Below are positions 54,927 through 64,000 of a DNA stretch of 64,000 nucleotides, piece after piece; within the stretch, counting starts at the first letter, position 1, and every line of letters starts with the position of its first letter. The notes beneath the pieces are model-generated. The model did no database searches. It saw nothing but the letters and a program-made list of their open reading frames with translations, and was not told where the DNA came from. The stretch is from Anastatus disparis. Taxonomy: Eukaryota > Arthropoda > Insecta > Hymenoptera > Eupelmidae. A program made the position numbers and the translations under genes. The stretch spans positions 793,501 to 857,500 of the forward strand of contig JAFFSR010000299.1 of assembly GCA_017163975.1 (NCBI GenBank). The letters are read 5' to 3'.

Positions 54927-55544
54927 CCCTTTGCGGCATAGTGGGACGCATGCGTCCCACCTTTTTGTGGATCAAATTAACGCATTGTTTTCTAACATAT
55001 TCGGATGAAAATTACCAATAGGGAGTTCTTGGGGTCACTGATCACGATTCCGGGGTCAGATTTGCAAAATTTGCAGATGGCGCCACTGTACGGCGCATGC
55101 GCAGATTGAAAATCATTAAGTTTCCTACATAATGCCTTGAAACTTTGAACTCGGGGGTTTTCGGGGTCGCTGATCACGATTCCGGGGTTAGATTTGCAAA
55201 ATTTGCAGATGGCGCCACTGTACGGCGCATGCGCAGATTGAAAATCATTAAGTAAATTATATTTGACCAGGTATCCTGGACTCTAGAATTATCCGATTCT
55301 GACTTCAGATTCAACAATAGCGACCCAAAAAATCCATAAGTGAAAATTTCCATCCAAGTCTGTTGAAAAATAATACGTCAATTACATCCACATATTCATC
55401 CTACTATGGCTCCAAGGGATACAGTAGCGCTATCTGCAAATTTTGCAAATCTGACCCCGGAATCGTGATCAGCGACCCCGAAAACCTCCTGAGTGACTTT
55501 CTCCGGAAGAAAAGGGCTGATAGAAAAATTCATGCCTCAAAGGG
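54927..55544. mobile_element. 618-bp piggyBac-type non-autonomous element
   Basis: TTAA at 54923-54926 and 55545-55548. Termini CCCTTTGCGGCAT and, inverted, CCCTTTGAGGCAT are typical piggyBac ends. Inside, a unit with GGCGCCACTGTACGGCGCAT is present twice (55077-55120 and 55209-55252) and a partial inverted copy of the neighbouring segment lies at 55425-55495. No transposase. Confidence 0.85.
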
Positions 55545-55548
55545 TTAA

Positions 55549-56145
55549 ATTAATTATTTATTTATTAATTTGTCATGTTTTTCTTTGCGCATTATTGTAG
55601 GTAAAGGCCACCGACGTACAGTAGACCGCCCGGGCCGAAATAGACCCAATGAGTCTTTAAGAAAATTTTGCCGACCTAGTTGAAAGTTCATTTCTTTGAT
55701 TAAATAATAGATTTTGATCTTATTGATTTTTATCATATTAAATAATAAATTTCAGTTACTATTTTTTCTGAACAGTAAAGTTCAATTATTATTTTTATTA
55801 ACTAGCCGTCAAGTGGCTGATGCAAAAATACAAAGTTAATTATTTTCTCGAAATCGTATTAGTAAGGTTAGGCATAGTTTATTTGTATTATATAAAGAAG
55901 TAGGGTTTAGCTTTGATAAACAATTATTATTTTTTTATTTGTAAACGTCGTTGTAAATAAATTGACTGCGTACAATAAAGCCAAGGTACTCCCCAGCATA
56001 ACCAAACGTGTTCAACCCGGTTACTTTCCTTTATCTTCCACCGTCCGTCTCTCTAACTCCAGCCGATTTTACTCTGGCAATCCCTGAAGCGTCCGGCAAT
56101 AGGAGATTACACGTATTTTCCTCTCCCGAAAAGGAAAAACGTTAC
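55549..56145 (+). repeat. 3' part of the 5' LTR of the old Gypsy element
   Basis: Contains AATAAA words (for example near 55975, ACAATAAAGCC) that could be the polyadenylation signal, and ends GGAAAAACGTTACA. It continues the LTR interrupted by the piggyBac-type element. Confidence 0.6.
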
Positions 56146-56159
56146 ATGGCGCCCGAGTA
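56146..56159 (+). other. Primer-binding site TGGCGCCCGAGTAG
   Basis: Immediately follows the TACA end of the LTR. TGGCGCC starts are usual for insect Gypsy elements primed by tRNA. Confidence 0.7.
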
Positions 56160-56929
56160 GTAGACTTCCGATGAAACAAAAAAGAATTGATTAACATTTC
56201 TTTTTTATCATTTGCCATTTGTAACATAAAGTTGCATGGAACTTGAACAATAGGACTCAGTCCGCTATTTGCAACTTAACGTTACATTGCACTTGAACAT
56301 TTAATCGGTCGACATTTCGTTATGCTCATTCGCCATTTGTTAATAAATCATATGGCACGATAATATTGAATTAATTCCCATTCAATTTTTATTATAAAAA
56401 TTTTTTTTTCACTATTCTTAGCCAGCGTAAGCTAACGTCACGCGCTAAAGAATCAAAAGTTTCATTTAATAATAATTCACTAGTTGTAACCCAGAGGTTA
56501 CATGGTGTTTTATCGTATCATACCAGATAAACACTTCGTTTAGCGTATTACCGCGAACCTTGTTTATTGGCGAGCCTTGGGGGTTTTAAAACTCTTGATT
56601 TATAGTTTGAGCCGTCCAATAACCCAAAAACAGAAGTTTTTTGTATCTCGGGAAAGTTATAAGAAACTCTAGAAAAATTGATTCCTATACCTATCCAGTC
56701 AAATTGACATTTCGTCCCATCCTTTTCCATATAGTTGCTGGCTCTTGCTCATCTGATTCATACATTAGGTTAGTTTGGTTAGTTTTTAGCTGAATTATAA
56801 GCGTAGGTCGCCATTGCATATAAATTCATTCTGTACTTTCAAATTAAAGTGAATTAAATTTAATTCAATAGAATAGAATTAAACTTAACGAAATAAATCT
56901 AACAAAAATTCGTGAAAATAACAAGTTTT

Positions 56930-57945
56930 TTTCTTCTCTCGGTTGGATTACTCGGTTAAATTAAACAACGTACATCGCTCCACGAAAGAGAATATTGATA
57001 CGCGCCACGATAGATTAATAGAATACATCAAGACACATCAAGAAGATTATAAATCACACCCTATCGACCTCGATGATTTCGACAAAACTACCTATAAAAC
57101 CCTGAAAAACTGGAACATGCCGAAAGAGAGGGTCTCATAAATACCGATAATAAGGCCGGCGGGTCGACAGCAAACGCCACTGGTCGCATTACTATCGCGT
57201 CTCCCAACCGGGAAACATTCTTCATCCGGAGCGAAACATGCATTATCGAGAAAATGCGCTGGTGGAACTGTCACTCTGACGGTAAAGACTTGTATTCGTT
57301 CCTGGAAAGGGCGCAAGAATTAAAACTATTAAAATACGACTCCCAGCTATGGTACTGGAACTGCGCTATTAACATAAATAGTTGGCAGGAGCTCGAAGCA
57401 AAGCTACAAGCCCCCTATTTATAGCCCGCTGAACGCCGCACATTAGACCGGCTGATAACAGAAAGGAGTCGAAAAGACAACGAATCTATACGCTCTAATT
57501 TCGCTGCTTTATCGACTCTTATGCGACGACGAGGTAATATCCTGCTTGATGAACAGCTCGATAATCTAAACTTTAATGTTAAAGCAGCTCTCCGCTTACA
57601 CATAAAGCGAAACGAGATAAGATCTCCTGAAGACTTTATCTAAAAGGTCAAGGAAATCGAAGAAACACTGAAAGAAATTAAGACTTACGGTAAGGAGAAA
57701 TACTCCGAACCAGCATTCTTTCAAGGAAAAAAGTAGCAAACAAAAGTCTGCTACACCAGACAAGTGCAGCCCAACCTCGGTAGTCGGGCGCTACAACAGT
57801 AGTAAAAGCTGTTGGAATTGCAAGCAGACATGACACGCCCGTTCCTCATGCAAGAATAAAAAGAAGATCTTCTGTTCTCGCTGTGGAAATGACGGCACTC
57901 TCTCAAGAGATTGCACCTGTCCACGGCAGGAAAACTAACCAAGGT
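56930..57945 (+). pseudogene. gag: Degenerate gag with two zinc knuckles
   Basis: A short N-terminal open stretch (RHDRLIEYIKTHQEDYKSH) is followed, in shifting frames, by a capsid-like region (FFIRSETCIIEKMRWWNC; ELEAKLQAPYL) and by two CCHC-type knuckles at about 57812-57915. The first, CWNC..H..C, contains a TGA. The second, CSRCGNDGTLSRDC, has Thr in place of His. At least five in-frame stops. Confidence 0.65.
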
Positions 57946-57989
57946 TCGGTCGAGACATAATTTCGAGCCAACCCCGGGAAAACCGAAAG

Positions 57990-60470
57990 CAGACCCCAGA
58001 TATTTTCTACAGGTATCTGCGGGTAACATTAATATGACGGCATTGGTAGACCCAGAGGCCGTAACCTCTTTCATATACCCATCATTTCATATATATTTTA
58101 ATAGGTTCATTGAGGCGATAGCAACAAGAAACTAGGAATAGTCTGATGACTCAAGGACAGTCGTACTTGCAGACAATCAGAACGTAGCCATTAAACAAGC
58201 TGTAACTGGCTACATACGAGTCAATAACTTCATATTGCTACACCCTTTTTCGATAATGTTTAATCTAGATAACGATATCTTGTTTAGTATGGACATTCTT
58301 ACTAGGCTAAACATTTAAGTAAGCATAGATGGAAAGGAGATAAAACCTTCAAGCAAGAACGCAGTAGCCAACACTGCTTGCACCATAACATCTAGGAAAG
58401 GCCTACAAAAATCCACCGGTCCCAAAAAAAGCCGCCTAAATAACTTTCTAATAGAAGAATTCAAACTCTTTGATGAAGCTAAATGGGTAACGCCTCTAGC
58501 AAGACACAAAATCAAGTTAGTTGACCCCACTTCGATCAAACAACGCTACAAGCCTAGAAACCCTGTAACGCAGGAAATTAACAAAAAAGTCGACGAAATG
58601 CTTGCCAACGGCATCATAAGTCCTTCTACTAGCCCGTAGAGCTCTCCAGTAGTCTTAGCTAAAAAAAAGACGAGAAGAAGAGGTTTTGCATAGACTTCCG
58701 TAAGCTTAATAACGTTATTCGCAAGGATGCATATCCTCTGCCGCAGATCAACTCGATTTTAAACAAGTTAAAAGGAGACCGTTTATTAAGCATGATTGAC
58801 CTTAAAAATAGCTATTAGCAAGTACCTTTAACAGCCGAAAGCAAATCTCTAACTGCGTTTACAGTGGCAGTTAAAGGGCTGTTTGAATTAAATGTTATGT
58901 TCTTCGGCCTACATTCGGCTACCGCGACCTTCCAAAGGCTCCTCGACGCCGTTATCACGCCAGACATGTCTCCACACGCTTTCGCCTACTTACTAGGAGA
59001 GGGTCTAACCTTCGGATCACGGATTTTGCTCAAACTTTGGGATAAGTTTTTAGATGTCAAAATATGGAAAAAAACAAAATATTAGACCCTAATGCTCAAT
59101 ATTTCACTAGTTACAGGTAATTAGAGAAAATCACTGGAAAGTTACTAGATTTTCAAACGCTTATAGTTCTTCAGCATTAATAGCTAGAAGCTTCAACCTT
59201 TTCTTAAATGAAAGCTAAGCTCAAATCCTTTCGAAATATTACTTACAGCATATCAAAATATAATTTTTTTCCATAGTTACAGCGTTATTAAAATTTGACC
59301 TAAATTTCCCTTTAAAAACATTAATCAATAATAAATGCTGAAATGTAGTATAATTTTTAAAACGATGTAACTATGGGAAAAAATAATATTTTCATATGCT
59401 GTAGGTGATATTTCGAAAGGATTTGAGCTTAGCTTTCATTTAAGAAAAGGTTGAAGCTTCTAGCTATTGATGCTAAAGAACTATATGCGTTTGAAAACCT
59501 AGAAACTTTTCCAGTGATTTTCTCTAATTACCCGTAACTAAGGAAATATTGAGCATTAGGGTCTAACATTTTGCTTTTTTCCATATTTTGACACCTAAAA
59601 ACTTATCTCAAAGTTTGAGCGAAATCCGTGATCCGGAGGTCAGACCCTCTCCTAGTTAGACGATATAATAGTGGTTTCTTCCACTTTAGGTAAACACATT
59701 ACGCATCTGCGTGAGATCTTCACTAAGCTACGTCAAGCGAACTTAAAACACAACATGGAAAAGTGCTGTTCCGCTAGAAAGCAGTTAAAATACTTAGGAC
59801 ATGTAGTAGACGAGCAGGTCTACATATTGACCCTGATGAAACAGAGCCTATAGCTAACCTCCCATCCCCAACCAATGTGAAGGAGTTAAGAAGATTCTTA
59901 GGTCTCATATGGTATAGATGGTTCGTTAAAGACGTGTCTTACATAGCCGTACCACTTAATCGGCTACTAAAGAAGAAAGCAGTCTGGCTATGGGGTCCTG
60001 AACAGCATTCAGTGCTCTCGAAAAATTGCTGCCCGAAGCACCAGTCCTGGCTTGTCCAGATTGGACAAAAACGTTCATGTTACAGACAGATGCGAGCATA
60101 GACAGGTTAGGCGCAGTCTTTACTCAGAAATTGAATGACGAAGAAAGAGTCATTGCCTATGCTAGTGGAACGCTCTCGTCTGCCGAAAAGAATTACTCAG
60201 CAACAGAGTTTGAATGTCTAGCCGTAAAATGGGCAATCTGAAAAATGCGTGACTACATTGGAAATTATCATTTCATAGTCATCACGGACCACCAGTCATT
60301 AAAATGGCTTAATCAACTAGATAATTAATCTGGTCGCTTCGTCTGTTTAGCTTTAGAACTCAGTTAATATAACTTTGAAATAAAGTCTCGATGAGGAATA
60401 GAGAACACGATTGCCGATATTTTATCTCGCCAACCGATCAAAGTGTGCGCCGTAACGAACATTAAATGTC
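57990..60470 (+). pseudogene. pol: Degenerate pol (protease, RT, RNase H), split by a palindromic element
   Basis: The protease remnant reads LVDPEAVTSFI near 58040 (DTG changed to DPE). RT begins about 58500 (IKQRYKPRNPVTQEINKKV, EMLANGIISPSTSP) with several stops, reaches the FAYL half of the active-site motif at 58992 and resumes with DDIIVVSST at 59656 after the 663-bp element. Downstream: LKYLGHVVDEQVY, RRFLGL.WYRWFV, and RNase H (LQTDASIDRLGAVFTQKL, YASGTLSSAEKNYSATEFE, TDHQSLKWL). It ends near LSRQPI at about 60440. Integrase absent. Confidence 0.82.
58993..59655. mobile_element. 663-bp long-palindrome element, family B copy 2
   Basis: Arms of about 310 bp end in CTAGGAGAGGGTC and its inverse, with a 3-bp TTA duplication (58990-58992, 59656-59658). 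Termini and the following TTCGGATCACGGATTT match family B copy 1 at 45861. Inserted inside the RT active-site codons of the old Gypsy element. Confidence 0.85.
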
Positions 60471-60674
60471 CGTGGTATCTTTGATGAAAAAGGTCAAAGA
60501 AAACTCTTCCGCATTTTCAAATTACCATATCATCAACAACAACCCATAAAATGATATTATGATGAATAAATTCTAACATAATATTTTTACTCTCTTCTAT
60601 AAAATTTTACTACAGTATAATTTTTACTATGTAACATAGCAATTTTTCTAATTAGATATAGTTTCATTTCTTAA

Positions 60675-61056
60675 GAGGAGGTCAAGTATATCTGTCCTTT
60701 TCTAATCAGAGAGTTGATTTTTTTACAAAAATTAATGATTGTAGCAAAAATTAAGAAGATAGCCTAATCTTGTATCATAAAAAGCAATATTTTCTTTGAT
60801 GAGAAAAAATTATTTTTATTGATTCGTTTTGAAGAAAATCTTGAAAAACTTAAAAAATAGAGGTTAGGATGGAAAATTTAGTTTTTTAAAGTTTTCTTAA
60901 AAACGAAGCAATAAAAATAATTTTTCCTCATTGAACAAAATTTTGTTTTTTATTATACGAGATTGGGCTTTCTTTCTTATTTCTTGTTACAATTATTAGG
61001 TTTTGTAGAAAAATGAATTTTTTGGTTAGAAAAGGATATAGACATACGACCTGCTC
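60675..61056. mobile_element. 382-bp TTAA-flanked element, family A copy 2
   Basis: TTAA at 60671-60674 and 61057-61060. Termini GAGGAGGTCAAGTATATC and, inverted, GAGCAGGTCGTATGTCTA, then CCTTTTCTAA on both sides. Shares AAAACGAAGCAATAAAA with copy 1 at 29652. Confidence 0.68.
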
Positions 61057-61469
61057 TTAAACGATGTTGCCATCCTTATTAAATCTTATAATAGTATTTC
61101 GTCGGATAAGCGGAACAAGGCGGCACCTCGGTTTATGGGGTGTGGAAAAGGATACACGTCGTTTTTTGTTTAGAAAAGGTGGCACATCGAAAGGAAACTT
61201 CTTTTTCAAATATTAAGAAATGTAGAAATTAAAAAAAATCATTTGATTAAGTAATAATAGCAAATAATAGCAAATTACTCTCTAAAATTCATGAATTCCA
61301 AAATTTACATTGATTATACTTAAATCTAAAAACACACATTCGATTATAATATTTAAAATAGAATTATGTATATAATATTATGAGTATCTTAACCTAGAAG
61401 TATATGTTTGATTACAATGAGCTGCACCTCGCCCACTTATATCTTTTATGTTTGATTTTATTTAAAATT
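61057..61469. other. Spacer, nothing identified
   Basis: 61090-61180 is less AT-rich (AAGGCGGCACCTCGG, AAAAGGTGGCACATCG) but no family is recognisable. Confidence 0.4.
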
Positions 61470-61870
61470 CTTTCATAAAATTATTTAACTATCCAGCATA
61501 TAATATACAAACATAATAGTATATTGACCGTAATACATTGAATCAATGCTTTGCAGTTTCTTGGTATTCCGACGAAAAATTTTACAGTTTCTTCTAAATC
61601 GATCAAAATGGTATCTTCAGATGGGTGGGTAACCGTAACTATCAAAATACGTTCCATAATCATTTTTATCGATATACATAGCCATCCAATGCATACCAAG
61701 TCTTGTATAATCATCGGTACACACTAGAGCGACCGGTGTTATCATTACATTCGGAATTCAATCTGCTGCACTGAAAAAAATTAGGGACACTAGTTATCCA
61801 AACCACGCATTTTTTAGAGTGTCGAGGTTCATTTTGAACTATAGACTCTGATTGAACGGGCTTAAGATAC
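61470..61870 (-). pseudogene. Polinton/Maverick-type adenain-like cysteine protease, relic
   Basis: On the minus strand a frame reads DDYTRLGMHWMAMYI (catalytic-type His, about 61685), then YFDSYGYPPI (catalytic-type Asp region, about 61635), followed by TGA. In another frame near 61530 it continues DSMYYGQYTIMFVYYMLD, where the catalytic Cys of the expected CGQY/CGHY motif is Tyr (TAC for TGC). Spacing and order match the Ulp1/adenain-like proteases of Polintons, which process capsid proteins. Upstream (61750-61870) has further stops. It lies beside an F54H12.2-like relic on the same strand, as in Polintons. Confidence 0.6.
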
Positions 61871-62579
61871 TCAGTGTTCGTGAGACAGATGATATTTGAC
61901 TTATGCTTTCTGTGCACCGTTCGTTTTGCATAGCAACCAAACATTTTCCAACGTTCGTAAAATTTATATTGTACTCGTTAAATTATTTGCAAGTATAGTT
62001 AATAAAATATTAAAAATTTATTTAAAATATTGGAACATTGCGTAGTCATTGAATTTTATTACCAATCTCATTGCAATTTCTGATCTGAAACGTAATGAAA
62101 GAGAAGTTTTTCTATATATCTGGTTGTCAAGCGTAATATTAATGTAATCAGTGATCGCCCCTCTTCATTTAATCTTTAATTTGAAATTTTCTCGATTCTG
62201 ATATTTAGAGTGTATGAAATATACAAAGTATTTGTGATTATTAAAATCAAATATTAGTAACTATTAAAAATAATATGATGAAATATTGTAACAAAAAATT
62301 TTTAATTAATTAATCGTTAACTATAATTCAATAATAATTCTATTAAAAAGCATCGCATACTTCATTTGATTCATATTGTAATAGCTAGCATTATAGAATA
62401 CGTCTACTATTTACTTTAAGACACTTATTGAAACTTATTGAGCTGACTGAATAACGTCCGAGCGCACGTGAACATGTATGTCTTTAAAAGTGACGATCGT
62501 TACTCAGAGTTATAGAGACTCCGAGGGTCTCGATTTCAGTATAACCTACATCCCTAAGTATTTTCAGTGTGCGTATGTG
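61871..62579. other. AT-rich spacer between the Polinton relics
   Basis: No gene recognised. It may hold further decayed Polinton sequence. Confidence 0.35.
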
Positions 62580-63949
62580 CTAATTGTTTTGTCTTTCAGC
62601 CCTTCCAGGGCTCTCATCATTTGACTGGTATTCATTTGTATTATTTTCCTGTATTAAAATACAACCCTCATGACTACTCACGTACTCTATGGTCTTATCA
62701 TCATCGTCGTCGTCGTTATCATCTATATCGTCAACCTTCGTAAACGTTGCATTCCATCCAAATCTTACAATGCTGTTTTTCTTATAGGCAAGTTTTTGAA
62801 GAGTGTCATAGAATAGTTTGCTACTTTTTTTAGACGAATTTTCTTGGGATCCTTGAGGAAGTAGTGAATAAAACCACTCTCTTAACAGATGTATGTTGAG
62901 AAAATGTATATCAATACCGGAAAATAGAATGTGATGAGTGTCAGAGCGAATTATTTCCTGTAAATTTTGGCTGTAGAGGTTTGCTTGGTATTTGTACACC
63001 ATCAACGTAAATAGAGAGAAAATAATAGAATAATGCAGAAAGTTGAAAGGATTCAATTGTCGATTGCCGTTGAAGGCTCGATTACTCACCAAACCTATAA
63101 TTATTCTTTCTGGCAACTGGACCCAATATAACATTATCAAGAGTGTCTCCTAAAATTGCACTATGTAGACTTAATGATTTGACCTCCGTTCTTGTTATTG
63201 GGTATTTTGCAGTAGTCTTGGCCATAGCGTTAGCATGAGCCAGTAGTAGAGCTAAACTTATTTTAGCTTGACGGACGATTAGCTTTGCTTCTCTAATGCG
63301 TAATGAAAATTTTCTGTCATTTGTAAAATCTATTAAACAAAATGCGTCCTTACTGCGAACGTACTTCACTCGCATCTCAACACCGTTGCCAAAAATTTAC
63401 CTTGCTTAAATACATCACAATGGAGATGGCCAATCATATCGAAAACTTTGCCGCCAGCTGTGAAGTGTAGACGACTGCGTGAACCGACATTAGCTTCTGC
63501 TGTTCCAGCAGAAATCGCTGGTGATGCCTCCATACATCCTGATATATCCGCATACCAAAGTGCAGAGATTAGATGTAATATTAAACCAGGTGAATTGTAA
63601 TTTAAGAGCGTTTTTATGTAAACTCTGTAAGGGTAACCATTGTTTTGGGGTGAAACTAGCTTTGAATTGAAAAAATGTCCGTTTGTTCTAACAATGAATG
63701 TGAAAAATTGTTAATAGGAGCAGCTTTTGCATTCTTGGCGTCGGTTCCCACAGGTGAAATTTCCATGCTCAATTGTGACATTATATGCGCGAGATCGATG
63801 TAATGGTCGATCAAACTAGGAATCAAAAATTCTAAAGGTTAATCACTTTCATTGCTTAGAGATGATACGGGTTTGTAGTAGAGAAAAAAACTGCTTTCAA
63901 TCGATGTTTGTATCGGAGAAAGAGTAAAAATATCTAGTTCACTCTTCAT
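62580..63949 (-). pseudogene. F54H12.2-like protein of Polinton/Maverick elements, relic
   Basis: Fragments in three frames from ATG 63949: MKSELDIFTLSPIQTSIESS at the start; a middle region with many stops (63800-63400); an open 97-codon stretch (63375-63082) with IREAKLIVRQAKISLALLL; and a shifted 186-codon frame (63140-62580) with LPERIIIGLVSNRAFNGNRQ and VRFGWNATFTK, ending in an Asp run. I recognise these as the F54H12.2-like family, common in invertebrate Polintons and, I believe, corresponding to the double-jelly-roll major capsid protein. That identification is from memory of the family. At least three frame breaks and several stops: non-functional. Confidence 0.62.
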
Positions 63950-64000
63950 ACCTTTGCCACTACACACGTGTAGAAAAACAATTTTTTTTATAAATTATTT

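Larger units (their letters stand above)
53100..60480 (+). mobile_element. Old Gypsy-type retrotransposon (5' LTR, gag, pol), truncated
   Basis: The 5' LTR ends ACGTTACA at 56145 and is followed directly by the PBS. Gag and pol remains run on the plus strand to RNase H, after which integrase and the 3' LTR are missing. The left edge of the LTR is uncertain: TGTATAGGAAG near 53113 is a candidate, giving about 1.3 kb after removing nested elements. A TATA box (TATATAAA, 53303-53310) lies in the LTR. Three elements are nested: TA element, piggyBac-type element, family B palindrome. Many stops show it is older than the 4.5-25 kb element. Confidence 0.78.

Noticed and set aside
1..64000. Host protein-coding genes, tRNA or rRNA genes
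   Set aside because: I looked on both strands and found none that I could support. All recognisable coding sequence belongs to mobile elements or is of probable mobile-element origin.

Overview
The window is a block of eukaryotic, almost certainly arthropod (probably insect), AT-rich DNA made nearly entirely of transposable elements. I find no convincing host gene, rRNA, tRNA or CRISPR array. The evidence for an animal genome is the content: Ty3/Gypsy retroelements, one with an insect-type glycoprotein gene, a Penelope-like element with an intact ORF, a Jockey/CR1-type non-LTR element, a Helitron, Polinton/Maverick relics, and many small inverted-repeat elements with clean target duplications.

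Layout. 1-2783 (+): 3' end of a Gypsy-type element with a pol tail, a 586-codon third ORF of unknown function with leucine-rich repeats, a polypurine tract and a 222-bp LTR. 3356-4445: long palindrome. 4542-25027 (-): one Gypsy-type element bounded by GTCC duplications and 801-bp LTRs that differ at only about five sites. It has gag (ten zinc knuckles), pro-RT-RNaseH-IN reached by a GGGAAAC slippery site, and a chuvirus-like glycoprotein gene in the env position. Six other elements are nested in it: a TTAA element and a TA element in the LTRs, a 555-bp foldback and a 638-bp TTAA element in pol, a 1771-bp element in env, and a complete Penelope-like element in the leader. 25028-32500: a 201-bp tandem array, small palindromes, a transposase scrap and a possible Helitron terminus.

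32500-37440 (+): decayed Jockey/CR1-type element. 38309-39781 (-): intact 490-codon ORF that looks transposase-derived. 40795-41042: GC-rich palindrome. 42190-50801 (-): Helitron Rep/helicase gene split by about 5.3 kb of nested palindromes, a 389-bp duplication, a 675-bp inverted-repeat element and a repeat array with hammerhead-like core sequences. 51729-52954: 1.2-kb palindrome. About 53100-60480 (+): old, stop-ridden Gypsy element (LTR, PBS, gag, pol) holding a TA element, a piggyBac-type element and a palindromic element inserted inside the reverse-transcriptase active-site motif. 61470-63949 (-): relics of a Polinton/Maverick adenain-like protease and an F54H12.2-like capsid-type protein.

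Most genes here are parts of mobile elements. The nesting order can be read from target duplications and from reading frames that are continuous across an insertion. It implies a recent burst of short inverted-repeat elements after the 4.5-25 kb retroelement arrived. I could run no alignments or searches, so family names rest on motifs and on reading the sequence by eye.
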